Source of the DNA: Petroclostridium xylanilyticum
GTDB lineage: Bacteria > Bacillota > Clostridia > SK-Y3
Reading direction: 5' to 3'
NCBI RefSeq assembly: GCF_002252565.1
Contig: NZ_NPML01000029.1
Span: forward strand, 62,001-126,000
DNA length: 64,000 nt
Part shown: positions 20,131-29,733 of the stretch, in pieces
Layout: each line of letters starts with the position of its first letter
Numbering within the stretch: position 1 is the first letter of the stretch
Program-made: the position numbers and the translations under genes
Notes under the pieces: model-generated
What the model saw: only the letters and a program-made list of their open reading frames with translations
The model's database searches: none
Told to the model about the DNA's origin: nothing

Positions 20131-20922
20131 TTATATACCACCTTCATAAGAATTAAAAGCAGTGAAAAGTTGTATATTGTTTTCAAAAAAGTAATTTTTA
20201 TACTGATCAGGGATGGAAGGATTGGTAATAACCTTGTTTGCTATCGTAAGAGGGCCGATTTGTGAAAAACCGATATTATCAAAACATTTATAAATGCATA
20301 CGATAATACGCTCACGGGCAATATTCATCATTTCTTTTATGGCTGAGGCCCGTGCCATGCTTTGAACCGTATAACCCCTTTGCATGCTGACGCCTTCTAC
20401 TTCAATGAAAACTTTAGAAACAAAAAAGTTTCTCAGATTCTCTTCTGTTAATTTGCCTGCCAGTGTCATGGATGCAGCATCAAGGTCGCCCCCGGGAATG
20501 ATTACTTTCATGCTTGCATTGGCGGCAAGTTCAGAGGCAATATTTAAGTCATTGGTTAATACGGTTACATTCCTTTTATTTAAAATCTTTTTTGCAATAT
20601 AAAGATTTGTCAACCCTGGGCTAAGTAGGATAACATCATTATCATCAACCATATGCATGGCAATTTCAGCAATTTCTAGTCTTTGTTCATAGTAGGGGTC
20701 ATCATCTATATCTATATATTTATCTTGTTCCAAAAAGCTTTCATCATTAATGATGGCACCCCCATGAGTCCGGATAAGAAATTTTTCTCTTTCCAGTTTT
20801 TCCAAGTCGCGTCTTATGGTAACCTCCGATACATTTAGCATTGTGCTTAAATCTGAAACATTTATATGTTTTTTATCTAAAAGTATTCCTTTGATAATTC
20901 TTATTCGTTCAGGCGCAAACAT
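20131..20922 (-). CDS. DeoR-family sugar-sensing transcriptional repressor
   Basis: About 263 residues. The N-terminal HTH (SDLSTMLNVSEVTIRRDLEKLE) and the RTHGGA wing are DeoR hallmarks; the rest is a DeoR-C sugar-phosphate sensor (SPGLTNLYIAKKI, VLTNDLNIASELA). The ATG at 20922 is preferred, because the upstream TTG lies inside the ribosome site TTGGAGG. It likely controls its own operon and perhaps the divergent sugar operon at 21342; candidate operators lie in the shared upstream region. Confidence 0.92.
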   Translation of the reverse strand: MFAPERIRIIKGILLDKKHINVSDLSTMLNVSEVTIRRDLEKLEREKFLIRTHGGAIINDESFLEQDKYIDIDDDPYYEQRLEIAEIAMHMVDDNDVILLSPGLTNLYIAKKILNKRNVTVLTNDLNIASELAANASMKVIIPGGDLDAASMTLAGKLTEENLRNFFVSKVFIEVEGVSMQRGYTVQSMARASAIKEMMNIARERIIVCIYKCFDNIGFSQIGPLTIANKVITNPSIPDQYKNYFFENNIQLFTAFNSYEGGI

Positions 20923-21341
20923 GCAATCCTCCAAAAAGTGTGTGTAGAATAATTTTTCTGTTAATTTTATTATATATTTATTATATATAAATAAGTTTCA
21001 TATTACAATTCATTGCTTAAAAAAGTCAAAAAGTTTGTTTGTGATAAATATCGTAAATAAACGTTCATATATTCGAGGAAATAAAAAAACTTATTAATTG
21101 ATTTGTATATTTTACCTAACTATTCAAAATATAAATAATAAATTTTTATTGAAACTCTTGAATTGTTGTTTTGAATATGATATTATATGTTCATAAACGA
21201 AATCATACGAACATATATGATATCTTTAGTAATAATTTTGAAGCTTTTTTCCAGCGGGCGGCTAAGATAAAACCATTCTATTTTATCGCCTGGCGGGAAA
21301 ATAGTGATATATAGTGATATATAAGGAAAGGGGTAGTTTAA
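20923..21341. promoter_or_regulatory. 419-bp divergent regulatory region
   Basis: Very AT-rich region between the DeoR gene (-) and the xylose-type binding protein (+). An inverted repeat ATATGTTC (21185-21192) / GAACATAT (21209-21216) with a GTTCATA-like half-site also near 21062 is a plausible DeoR or sugar-regulator operator. At 21241-21302 there is an imperfect hairpin, TTTTCC...GATAAAA against TTTTATC...GGGAAAA, immediately ahead of the binding-protein ribosome site AAAGGGG; it may be a 5' leader structure. Confidence 0.5.
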
Positions 21342-22421
21342 ATGAAAAGGATATTGTCACTCATTGTTTTAATTGCCATGGTTTTTACGATGGCAGCATG
21401 TGGGTCGAAAACAACAGGAGGTAAAAAAGGTGAAAAGCTGGTAGGGATTGCAATGCCTACCAAGTCATCGCAGAGGTGGATTGATGATGGAAACAATATG
21501 GTAAAAGAATTTGAAAAACTGGGCTACAAAACAGATTTGCAATACGCTGAAGACGTAGTGGAAAATCAGATCTCTCAGATAGAAAACATGATTACAAAAG
21601 GTGTTGACGCTTTGGTGATTGCATCTATTGATGGAGAATCGTTGTCGGATGTCTTGAAAAAAGCCGCAGATGCAAAAATTCCGGTTATTGCGTATGACCG
21701 TCTGATTAGAAAGACACCCAATGTAAACTACTATGCAACCTTTGATAATTTTAAAGTAGGAGTCCAGCAAGGTTCCTATATTGAAAAAGCACTGGGGTTA
21801 AAAGAAGGAAAAGGTCCTTTCAACATTGAATTGTTTGGAGGGTCTCCCGACGATAATAATGCATACTTTTTCTATGATGGCGCCATGTCGGTTCTAAAAC
21901 CGTATATTGATTCCGGAAAGCTGGTTGTAAAAAGCGGACAAATGGGTATGGACAAAGTCAGTACATTAAGATGGGATGGTGCAACTGCACAAGCTAGAAT
22001 GGATAACTTACTAAGCGCATATTATACGACTGATAAGATACACGCAGTACTATCGCCTTATGATGGCATCAGTATCGGTATCCTGTCTTCATTAAAAGGC
22101 GTGGGATATGGCACGCAAGGTCAGCCTATGCCGGTAGTTACAGGACAGGATGCAGAGCTGCCGTCAGTTAAATCCATCATTGCCGGTGAACAAACACAGA
22201 CAGTATTCAAAGATACAAGACAATTGGCTAAAAAAGCCGTTGAAATGGTGGATGCCGTTTTAAATGGAAAAGAACCCGAGGTTAATGATACAAAAACGTA
22301 TAACAATGGTGTGAAAGTAGTCCCGTCATACCTGCTGGAACCTGTTTCGGTTGATAAGTCAAACTATGAGGAAGTATTGGTTGGCAGTGGTTATTATACC
22401 AAAGAACAGCTTGAAAAATAA
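21342..22421 (+). CDS. Xylose/multiple-sugar-type ABC binding lipoprotein
   Basis: A 359-residue protein resembling XylF/ChvE. The lipobox MAAC places lipidation at Cys20. The mature part begins [22 protein letters not shown], with the typical ligand-binding text [20 protein letters not shown] and PVIAYDRLI, and [24 protein letters not shown] near the C-terminus. ATPase and permease follow, giving the xylF-xylG-xylH order. Cargo is probably D-xylose or L-arabinose/glucose; this cannot be decided from sequence alone. Confidence 0.92.
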   Translation: MKRILSLIVLIAMVFTMAACGSKTTGGKKGEKLVGIAMPTKSSQRWIDDGNNMVKEFEKLGYKTDLQYAEDVVENQISQIENMITKGVDALVIASIDGESLSDVLKKAADAKIPVIAYDRLIRKTPNVNYYATFDNFKVGVQQGSYIEKALGLKEGKGPFNIELFGGSPDDNNAYFFYDGAMSVLKPYIDSGKLVVKSGQMGMDKVSTLRWDGATAQARMDNLLSAYYTTDKIHAVLSPYDGISIGILSSLKGVGYGTQGQPMPVVTGQDAELPSVKSIIAGEQTQTVFKDTRQLAKKAVEMVDAVLNGKEPEVNDTKTYNNGVKVVPSYLLEPVSVDKSNYEEVLVGSGYYTKEQLEK

Positions 22422-22446
22422 TTCAAACCATTATGGTTATGCGTTA

Positions 22447-22487
22447 AAATAATTTAGTGATGGCCATCAGCCATCACTAAATTATTT
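22447..22487 (+). terminator. Perfect 17-bp intercistronic stem-loop after binding-protein gene
   Basis: Arms 22447-22463 and 22471-22487 are exact complements (17 bp) around a 7-base loop. It lies between the binding-protein stop and the ATPase ribosome site, without a long T-tract. It parallels the hairpins at 3862-3905 and 49328-49365. Confidence 0.85.
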
Positions 22488-22512
22488 ACTACATTGTAAG
22501 GGGTTGGATAAA

Positions 22513-24051
22513 ATGTCGGATACCATTTTAGAAATGAGAAATATAACCAAAACATTTCCGGGTGTTATTGCGCTCAATAATGTAAATTTAAAGGTCAAAC
22601 AAGGGGAAATTCATGCACTGGTGGGTGAAAACGGTGCGGGAAAATCCACACTGATGAAAGTTTTGAGTGGTGTGTATCCATATGGAACATATTCCGGAGA
22701 CATTCTTTTTAGGGGAAAAGTGTGCGAATTTAAAGATATCAAACAAAGCGAAGAATTGGGTATCGTAATCATTCACCAAGAATTAGCACTGATTCCGTAT
22801 TTGTCAATTGCTGAAAATATTTTTTTGGGAAATGAACAAGCAAAAAACGGGATTATTAATTGGAATGATACCATTACTAAAACCAAAGAACTGCTTAAAA
22901 AAGTTGGATTGAATGAATCGCCGAATACGTTGATTACAAATATTGGCGTAGGTAAACAGCAATTGGTTGAAATTGCAAAAGCATTGTCTAAAAAAGTTCA
23001 ACTGCTGATTTTGGATGAACCTACCGCAGCGTTGAACGAGGATGATAGTGAAAATCTTCTAAACCTGTTGCTGGAGTTTAAAAAGCAGGGCATTACATCA
23101 ATTCTTATTTCACATAAACTAAATGAGATTTCCAAAGTTGCAGATTCCATTACAATTATACGGGATGGGCAGACAATTGAAACTTTGTATAAAGGCAAAG
23201 ACGAGATTACAGAAGACAGGATCATCAAAGGGATGGTAGGAAGAGAATTGGTAGACCGTTTCCCAAAACGGGAACCAAATATCGGAGAAATTATTTTCGA
23301 GGTAAAGGACTGGAATGTATACCATCCGCTGCATGAAGACCGCAAAATTATTGATAATGTCAGCTTTCACATCCGGAAGGGAGAAGTAGTAGGTATTGCA
23401 GGCTTAATGGGGGCTGGCAGGACAGAATTGGCCATGAGTATTTTTGGAAAGTCATATGGGAAAAAAATAAGCGGCCGGATTTTTAAAAACGGAAAACAAC
23501 TGCACATTACCAATGTAAGCAACGCCATTAAAAATGGATTGGCTTATGTAACAGAAGATAGAAAAAATTACGGGTTGATTTTAATAGACAATATTAAGCG
23601 AAATACGACGTTAGCGAGTTTGAATAAAATATCAAAAAATTTCATTATTGATGAACATCAGGAAGTACTGAAAGCAGAAGAGTTTCGTAAAAAATTAAAT
23701 ATTAAAGCTTCAAGCATACTGCAAAAAACTGTAAATTTAAGCGGTGGAAACCAACAAAAAGTCGTTTTGAGCAAATGGATTTTTGCTGAACCCGATATAT
23801 TGATTTTAGATGAACCTACCCGGGGAATAGATGTTGGTGCAAAATATGAGATTTATACAATAATCAACCAACTGGTAAGGGAAGGCAAGGGAATCCTGCT
23901 TATTTCTTCGGAATTACCTGAAATATTGGGAATGTGCGACCGGATCTATGTGATGAGCGAAGGGAAAATTACCGGAGAATTAAATGGCAGGGATGCATCT
24001 CAGGAAAAAATAATGAAATATGTCATTAACCAATCGCAGGAGGTACAGTAA
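22513..24051 (+). CDS. Xylose/multiple-sugar-type ABC ATPase, double-domain
   Basis: About 512 residues, XylG/GguA type with two ATPase domains. The first has GENGAGKST and [10 protein letters not shown]; the second carries the degenerate P-loop [16 protein letters not shown], signature [14 protein letters not shown] and [12 protein letters not shown]. The ATG at 22513 is preferred over a TTG at 22504, which abuts the ribosome site AAGGGG. It couples ATP hydrolysis to the permease starting one base after its stop. Confidence 0.94.
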   Translation: MSDTILEMRNITKTFPGVIALNNVNLKVKQGEIHALVGENGAGKSTLMKVLSGVYPYGTYSGDILFRGKVCEFKDIKQSEELGIVIIHQELALIPYLSIAENIFLGNEQAKNGIINWNDTITKTKELLKKVGLNESPNTLITNIGVGKQQLVEIAKALSKKVQLLILDEPTAALNEDDSENLLNLLLEFKKQGITSILISHKLNEISKVADSITIIRDGQTIETLYKGKDEITEDRIIKGMVGRELVDRFPKREPNIGEIIFEVKDWNVYHPLHEDRKIIDNVSFHIRKGEVVGIAGLMGAGRTELAMSIFGKSYGKKISGRIFKNGKQLHITNVSNAIKNGLAYVTEDRKNYGLILIDNIKRNTTLASLNKISKNFIIDEHQEVLKAEEFRKKLNIKASSILQKTVNLSGGNQQKVVLSKWIFAEPDILILDEPTRGIDVGAKYEIYTIINQLVREGKGILLISSELPEILGMCDRIYVMSEGKITGELNGRDASQEKIMKYVINQSQEVQ

Positions 24052-25260
24052 ATGGAAACTTTAAAAAATATATCTAAAAATATAAATAGACAAACCGGTA
24101 CGGAAACACTAAAAGATATGTTTAAACACAACATCCGGCAATATGGCATGTTAATCGCACTGGTTTCAATCATGCTGTTTTTTCAGGTTGTTACCGGAGG
24201 TATTCTGTTAAAGCCATTAAACATCACAAATCTTATACTGCAAAACAGTTATATATTAGTATTGGCCATTGGCATGTTGCTGGTCATTATTACAGGAAAC
24301 ATTGACTTGTCCGTAGGTTCGGTGGCGGCCTTTGTAGGAGCTGTTTCGGCCATATTAATGATTAACATGAAGGTTTCATTTCTTACTGCAATGTTTGTCT
24401 CCTTGTTAATTGGCGGGATTATAGGTGCTTGGCAGGGATATTGGATTGCATATGTGAAAATACCTGCTTTTATTGTTACGCTGGGGGGTATGCTGATATT
24501 CAGAGGATTAACGATGGTAACGTTAAAAGGAATGTCCATATCACCGTATCCTGAAGCATTTACAAAAATAAGTTCAGGTTTTATTACTGACTTTTTTGCT
24601 GGAACGCAGTACCACATTACAACTATTATTGTCGGAATTCTCCTATCTGCAGTTTATATACTGTTTGAGTTAAGGCAGAGGAAAACGCAGATAAAATATA
24701 ATTTTGATGTCATACCAAAAGGATTTTTCATTGCTAAAATCATTGCAGTTGCAGCTGTAATAAATGTGTTCTGCATTGTTCTTGCGGGTTACAAAGGAAT
24801 TCCAAATGTTTTGATATTATTATCCGTTTTGATTCTTATTTATTCATTTATAACCAGTAAAACAGTTGCGGGCAGACATATTTATGCGCTGGGTGGAAAT
24901 GAGAAAGCAGCAAAATTATCCGGAGTAAAAACCGAGCGTGCATTATTCTGGGTTTATGTAAACATGGGAGTGCTTTCTGCACTTTCGGGACTGGTTTTTG
25001 CTGCCCGGTTAAATGCAGCAACCCCAAAGGCCGGCAATGGATTTGAATTGGATGCCATCGCTGCCTGTTTTATTGGTGGAGCATCTGCTTCGGGAGGAAT
25101 TGGGACTGTTATTGGCGCCATTATCGGAGGACTTGTAATGGGCGTTATGAACAACGGTATGTCAATCATTGGACTGGGGATTGACTGGCAGCAGGCAATA
25201 AAAGGTTTTGTGCTGCTACTTGCTGTAGCTTTTGATGTTTTTACAAAGTCTAAAAGCTGA
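24052..25260 (+). CDS. Xylose/multiple-sugar-type ABC permease
   Basis: A 402-residue XylH/GguB-type permease, longer than RbsC-type proteins, as usual for this subgroup. Hallmarks include TGNIDLSVGSVAAFVGAVSA near residue 85 and IGGASASGGIGTVIGAIIGG near the C-terminus. It starts directly after the ATPase stop, with ribosome site AGGAGG inside the end of the ATPase gene. A TATCGATAACC element begins 3 bases after its stop. Confidence 0.94.
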   Translation: METLKNISKNINRQTGTETLKDMFKHNIRQYGMLIALVSIMLFFQVVTGGILLKPLNITNLILQNSYILVLAIGMLLVIITGNIDLSVGSVAAFVGAVSAILMINMKVSFLTAMFVSLLIGGIIGAWQGYWIAYVKIPAFIVTLGGMLIFRGLTMVTLKGMSISPYPEAFTKISSGFITDFFAGTQYHITTIIVGILLSAVYILFELRQRKTQIKYNFDVIPKGFFIAKIIAVAAVINVFCIVLAGYKGIPNVLILLSVLILIYSFITSKTVAGRHIYALGGNEKAAKLSGVKTERALFWVYVNMGVLSALSGLVFAARLNAATPKAGNGFELDAIAACFIGGASASGGIGTVIGAIIGGLVMGVMNNGMSIIGLGIDWQQAIKGFVLLLAVAFDVFTKSKS

Positions 25261-25262
25261 TT

Positions 25263-25370
25263 TATATCGATAACCAATATTAAAGTTAAAAATAAATTAA
25301 TGTAGTTATCGATGAAATTAACCAACTTTAATATCTAAATCTTTAGTATTAAAGTTGGTTAATTATAAAA
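25263..25370. repeat. TATCGATAACC element, copy 2
   Basis: Begins TATATCGATAACCAATAT, then AAATTAATGTAGTTATCGAT, then a strong inverted pair AATTAACCAACTTTAATA / TATTAAAGTTGGTTAATT. Very similar to 15651-15772. It may act as a terminator for the sugar operon, but lacks a T-tract after the second stem. The remaining gap to 25613 holds a REP-like palindrome and no gene. Confidence 0.8.
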
Positions 25371-25489
25371 GAATATGAAAATAGCTCGGAGCTTGGAGTT
25401 CGGAGAGATGCATTAGTTCTAGGTTTGGTGCTATTTTCATCGGTATTTGTGTTCTGTAAAGGCAGGTCGTGACAACTAGTATGAGACTT

Positions 25490-25523
25490 GGGGACATTCC
25501 GTGAGGTATTAGCGGTGTGTCCC
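25490..25523. repeat. REP-like GGGGACA palindrome
   Basis: GGGGACA at one end and TGTCCC at the other, with CCG/CGG inside. This style of palindrome is common next to RAYT-type transposases in Firmicutes. A longer relative is at 35173-35226. Confidence 0.55.
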
Positions 25524-25613
25524 TATTATTTTGTATAATAAATATAAAATTTAGGGAGGAATTTTGTAAAATACGTCGAATATATAATAGCAACATAACA
25601 AGGAGGAGATACG

Positions 25614-27344
25614 ATGGCCAGATTATCCATGAAATATTTCAACAAAATTAATATGAGCAGGAAAATATCTAAAATGCCCATCAAGGTTAAAATAATTGCA
25701 GCCTTCATAGTGGTCATCCTGTTCATGGGATGTCTTAATGCCTATCTGATGATCAGCTTATCAAGCTATAACAGGCAGTACAATACCATTCTTACAAATA
25801 TCATCTATGCCAATCATATAAATGAAAAAGCGGAACAGATCCCTAAGGTCCTCTCAGATATTATTTTTAAGAATGTCAAATTAGAAGAATCCGGGCACAG
25901 GGATATGATTAAAGAAGTGAATAACTCTATACAAGCCATTGGGAAAGAATTAACAGAGGCAGACAGCATCAGCAAGCTGAATTCCGTTGAAAGACTGATG
26001 GAGTCGCTGAGTGAGGAGAACAGCAAGGCTGAAGAGCTTATAAGGCAGAAGAAGACCGTTGCGGCGCTTGAGCATGTACAAAATGTGGCCAAAATTTCAG
26101 GCTTTATTCGAAACAATATCCAGGAATTCATATTAATGGAACTCAGACATAGTGATATGGTCAAGCAAAGGATCGAAAATAAATTTAAAACAAGTATTAC
26201 AATGAATATTGTTGTGATGTGTATTGTTGTAGCATTTTCAGTGGTCAGTGCATTAATGATATCCAGAAACATTGCTGATCCAATCAAAGATTTGTGTACC
26301 AAAGCGACTTTAATTGCTTCAGGGAATTTAACAATAGATAGATTGCAGGTTAAAACCCGGGATGAATTAAGGGAACTTGCCGATGCTTTTAACGGAATGG
26401 TAGATAATCTCAAAGAAATTATTCGAAAAGTTTATGATGTAAGTGAGAAGGTACATACAGCATCAACGCAATTAAGCGAAAGTGCTGAGCAGAACAGCAG
26501 GGGAGGGGAAGAGATATCTGCTGCTGTTCAGGAGATGGTTGCAGGAATACATACTCAAAATAGCGAATCACAAAATACCATGAAGGCTGTAGAAAATATG
26601 TATAATATTTCTCAGGATATAGCAACCAGTTCCGAAAGGATATTAAACAATGCAAATCAATCGGTTGAGCTGGCCAGTGAAGGAACTCAATGTATTAATC
26701 GTTTTATATCGCAGCTAAAGGCCATAAACCAGGTGATTCATGAAACATCAGAAGTTACTGAAAAGTTGAATCTGAGTTCTAAGGAAATGAATAAGATACT
26801 TAATACAATATCCTCTATTTCTTCACAGACTAATTTGCTCTCGCTCAATGCATCTATTGAGGCAGCCAGGGCAGGCGAAGCAGGTAAAGGATTTGCGGTT
26901 GTTGCCCAAGAAATAAGAAAACTGGCAGAAGAATCTGCATCATCGGCCAAAAGGATAGGAGATATCATCAAAAGTGTCCAGACAGAATCGGATTTAATGA
27001 ACAGCAAAATGCAGGAAAGCCTGACGCAAATGCTAGCTGGTAACCAAATTGCCGAACAGGCAAGAAAATATTTTGAGTCTATTGAACATGAAAACAAAGT
27101 AGTGAACAAGGATGTACAAGCAATATCCAGTGAATTGAAGCATCTGGTTGCAGGAATTGAAAATGTAAACAATAGTATGATACAAATAGAAAAAATCCTT
27201 AACGCAAATGTAGGTGTAAGTGAAAGTATTTCTGCAACAGTAGAACAGCAAGCAGCAAGCCTTGAAGAAGTGTCAGCATCTGCCACAGTTTTATCCGAAT
27301 TGGCAGGAGAATTGGATATAGTGGTTAAAAAGTTTAAAATATAA
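25614..27344 (+). CDS. Methyl-accepting chemotaxis protein
   Basis: A 576-residue chemoreceptor. TM1 spans about residues 26-48, an extracellular four-helix-bundle sensor follows, TM2 lies about 197-217, then a HAMP domain ([22 protein letters not shown]) to about 270 and a cytoplasmic signalling coiled coil to the end. The conserved hairpin tip is seen in [20 protein letters not shown] and [15 protein letters not shown], the CheA/CheW contact region. Ribosome site AAGGAGGAG before the ATG. It is monocistronic with its own terminator. It lies beside a sugar importer, so sugar chemotaxis is possible, but the ligand is unknown. Confidence 0.95.
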   Translation: MARLSMKYFNKINMSRKISKMPIKVKIIAAFIVVILFMGCLNAYLMISLSSYNRQYNTILTNIIYANHINEKAEQIPKVLSDIIFKNVKLEESGHRDMIKEVNNSIQAIGKELTEADSISKLNSVERLMESLSEENSKAEELIRQKKTVAALEHVQNVAKISGFIRNNIQEFILMELRHSDMVKQRIENKFKTSITMNIVVMCIVVAFSVVSALMISRNIADPIKDLCTKATLIASGNLTIDRLQVKTRDELRELADAFNGMVDNLKEIIRKVYDVSEKVHTASTQLSESAEQNSRGGEEISAAVQEMVAGIHTQNSESQNTMKAVENMYNISQDIATSSERILNNANQSVELASEGTQCINRFISQLKAINQVIHETSEVTEKLNLSSKEMNKILNTISSISSQTNLLSLNASIEAARAGEAGKGFAVVAQEIRKLAEESASSAKRIGDIIKSVQTESDLMNSKMQESLTQMLAGNQIAEQARKYFESIEHENKVVNKDVQAISSELKHLVAGIENVNNSMIQIEKILNANVGVSESISATVEQQAASLEEVSASATVLSELAGELDIVVKKFKI

Positions 27345-27350
27345 CTAATC

Positions 27351-27386
27351 ACGGGGCTTATATGATCAAGCTCCGTTATTTTTTAC
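27351..27386 (+). terminator. Intrinsic terminator of the chemoreceptor gene
   Basis: ACGGGGCT (27351-27358) pairs with AGCTCCGT (27369-27376) with one G-U pair, followed by TATTTTTTA. Confidence 0.8.
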
Positions 27387-27392
27387 ACTATA

Positions 27393-27470
27393 TAGTTCAC
27401 AGTTAACAGTTCTCAGTTCACAGCAGCAAACGATTTAATAGTCTTTACTGTAAACCGTGAACTGTGAACT
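27393..27470. repeat. AGTTCACAGTT inverted-repeat element
   Basis: Repeats of AGTTCACAG on the left face GTGAACTGTGAACT on the right, giving a long imperfect stem. It resembles in style the AGTGGACAGTGGG elements at 35071, 37136 and 43313. No gene lies in 27345-27667; the rest of the gap holds a third TATCGATAACC copy. Confidence 0.7.
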
Positions 27471-27586
27471 TATTGACTTTATCTGCCATGTAAAATCATT
27501 ATCAGTAAATATATAAATAAATATTTTTATTTATTCACCCGAGGTTTAATCTTCCAATGAAAATTTGCAATAAAACATGTTATACT

Positions 27587-27630
27587 TATATCGATAACCA
27601 ATATAAATTAATGTAGTTATCGACGAAATT
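27587..27630. repeat. TATCGATAACC element, short copy 3
   Basis: TATATCGATAACCAATATAA followed by ATTAATGTAGTTATCGACGA: the first half of the element at 25263, without the second stem. It lies in the 5' region of the GH18 gene, about 40 bases before the start codon. Confidence 0.75.
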
Positions 27631-27667
27631 CGCGAAGTTTGTATTAAGGAAATAAGGGTTGATATGT

Positions 27668-29392
27668 ATGAAGAGGCTATTATTTATTCTTTTATCGATT
27701 ACTGTATTAGTTACCATAAGTGTAGCTTACTTTATGTGGCCGAACAATATGAGTGTCCCTCCTAATGATTCAGACCAGCCACGTTTGATTGTAGAAGGAG
27801 AAATCGCTAAGGGAAAAGGGGCACCCGTTATAGAAAATGGAGATATCCTGTTATCGTTACCTGTTATTAAAGAGTATATTGATCCAAAAGTTTACTGGGA
27901 TAAAGAGAATAATAAGATCATTTTTACAACAGCTGATAAAGTTGTTAAAATGAAAACTGATCATCTTACTGCAATGATAAATGCACGTCCCGTAGATTTA
28001 AATATTCCTGCAAGACTAATTGATGGTGTACCCTATATACCGATAAAATTTCTAAGTGATATATTTGGCGTTGAAGTGAAATGGATAGAATCCACCAATG
28101 TAGTAATGATGGACTATGCAGGAAGCTTTAAGCTGGTGGCGGAAGTAGTGGCTGAAGGAGCAAAGATCCGTAAGAACCCGTCCATCAAATCACCTATACT
28201 TGTAAAGAATTTAAAAATAAACCAGACAATGCGTGCTTTTGATGAATATGAAAAGTGGTATAAAGTTAGGACCGAGGATGGAATCGTAGGGTATATTGAG
28301 AAGCGTTTCATAAAGGTGACACCGGTAAATGTAAAGGACAGTATGACGGAAAATATACCAAGGCAATCCTGGAAACCTGAAAAAGGTAAAATTAATCTAG
28401 TTTGGGAGTATGTGCACAAAAAAACACCGGATATGTCAAAGGTGAAAAAAATCAATGGATTGGATATAGTATCACCCACCTGGTTTACTATAGTAGATAA
28501 AAAGGGGACTGTAGCAAACAGGGCAGATGTTAAATACGTAGAATGGGCGCATAATAACGGCTACAAGGTATGGGGACTGCTCAGCAACAACTTTGATCCT
28601 GATCTTACTAGTGAAGTACTTAACAACACTGAGCTAAGAGAAAAGATTATCCAGCAGGTACTGTTGTATGCACAAATCTATAATTTGGATGGAATAAATA
28701 TAGATTTTGAAAATGTTTATTTGAAAGATAGGGATATGCTTACACAATTTGTGCGGGAATTCGTTCCTATATTAAGAGAGCAGGGCCTGGTTGTCTCCAT
28801 GGATGTCACTGTAAAGTCTGGAAGTGAAAACTGGTCTATGTTCTATGATAGGAAAGCCCTGGCTGAGGTTGTAGATTATATTGCTGTTATGACCTATGAC
28901 CAGCATTGGTCTTCCAGCCCTATTGCAGGATCGGTTGCACAGTTAAAATGGGTGGAGAACAGCATAAAGGGAATATTAAAGGAGGTTCCGGCTCATAAGC
29001 TGCTGCTTGGGTTGCCCTTCTATACAAGGGAATGGAAAGAAGAAATAATAGATGGGAAGAAAAAAGTTACTTCTAAAGCTCTATCTATGGAAGCAGCACA
29101 GAAAATTATAAAGGAAAAGAAAGCTGATGTTACCTGGGATGAAGAAAGCGGGCAGTACTACGCCCAGTATCAGGAAGGACAAGCTGTCTATAAAATCTGG
29201 CTGGAGGATGCAAAGTCCATTAATTTAAAATCTTCCCTGGTGCACAAGTACGATCTTGCCGGTGTAGCTTCCTGGAGGAGGGGATTTGAAAGTGAAGACA
29301 TTTGGGCGGTATTGTTGGACAACCTGAAAGAAAAGCAAAATTATACACAATGGGCAAGGGCAAATGGGTTTGATGATAAAGTATTTGATTAG
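27668..29392 (+). CDS. GH18 cell-wall/spore glycosidase with copper-amine-oxidase-N-like and SH3 domains
   Basis: About 574 residues. A single N-terminal membrane anchor (LLFILLSITVLVTISVAYF) is followed by a Cu_amine_oxidN-like region (about 42-145), a bacterial SH3 domain (about 148-205, KIRKNPSIKSPILVKNL) and a GH18 barrel. The catalytic motif reads DGINIDFE (Asp341-Glu348), and VVDYIAVMTYDQHW is the sixth-strand motif. Such proteins act on peptidoglycan or spore cortex (YaaH/YdhD-like) rather than chitin. The ATG at 27668 fits the ribosome site AAGGG; an upstream TTG does not. Confidence 0.9.
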   Translation: MKRLLFILLSITVLVTISVAYFMWPNNMSVPPNDSDQPRLIVEGEIAKGKGAPVIENGDILLSLPVIKEYIDPKVYWDKENNKIIFTTADKVVKMKTDHLTAMINARPVDLNIPARLIDGVPYIPIKFLSDIFGVEVKWIESTNVVMMDYAGSFKLVAEVVAEGAKIRKNPSIKSPILVKNLKINQTMRAFDEYEKWYKVRTEDGIVGYIEKRFIKVTPVNVKDSMTENIPRQSWKPEKGKINLVWEYVHKKTPDMSKVKKINGLDIVSPTWFTIVDKKGTVANRADVKYVEWAHNNGYKVWGLLSNNFDPDLTSEVLNNTELREKIIQQVLLYAQIYNLDGINIDFENVYLKDRDMLTQFVREFVPILREQGLVVSMDVTVKSGSENWSMFYDRKALAEVVDYIAVMTYDQHWSSSPIAGSVAQLKWVENSIKGILKEVPAHKLLLGLPFYTREWKEEIIDGKKKVTSKALSMEAAQKIIKEKKADVTWDEESGQYYAQYQEGQAVYKIWLEDAKSINLKSSLVHKYDLAGVASWRRGFESEDIWAVLLDNLKEKQNYTQWARANGFDDKVFD

Positions 29393-29405
29393 TATTTATA
29401 ATATT

Positions 29406-29451
29406 GGCACAAGAAAACCTCCGTTGTTTATCTCGGAGGATGAATTGTGCC
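29406..29451. mobile_element. Left-end hairpin of IS605-type element
   Basis: CCTCCG (29418-29423) and CGGAGG (29434-29439) enclose the loop TTGTTTATCT, within a larger GGCACAA/TTGTGCC stem. The right-end hairpin at 31013-31032 has the loop TTGCTTGTCT, eight of ten bases the same. Paired subterminal hairpins with matching loops are what IS200/IS605 TnpA recognises at element ends. A 14-bp perfect stem (TTTAATTTTTAGGC / GCCTAAAAATTAAA) follows at about 29452-29484. Confidence 0.7.
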
Positions 29452-29472
29452 TTTAATTTTTAGGCTAAATGC

Positions 29473-29625
29473 CTAAAAATTAAACATTCTTGTGTATTTT
29501 TCAATGACATATTTCATACCTTCTTCGATTAAGTCGTTAGCATTGACTTTTAATTTAATAGCCAATATTTTAATTTCAGTATATAAATCTTCATCTATTG
29601 TTGTATTAATATTTTTTCTTGCCAT
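29473..29625 (-). CDS. Small ribbon-helix-helix-type protein inside the IS605 element (50 aa)
   Basis: A 50-residue protein starting MARKNINTTIDEDLYTEIK, which has the beta-strand plus two-helix pattern of ribbon-helix-helix DNA-binding proteins. A perfect ribosome site AGGAGGTG precedes the ATG. It is divergent from tnpB, with about 110 bases between the starts, and lies inside the element ends, so it travels with it. It may repress tnpB or the element's RNA; that role is inferred only from position. Confidence 0.75.
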   Translation of the reverse strand: MARKNINTTIDEDLYTEIKILAIKLKVNANDLIEEGMKYVIEKYTRMFNF

Positions 29626-29733
29626 TTTAAGCACCTCCTAAATAGTATAAATTAATTTTACCACATAGTTGACCATGTATCAATGACATGTTAAGATAAA
29701 TACATAGATAAAAATGTAAAGGAGGTGCAAAAA

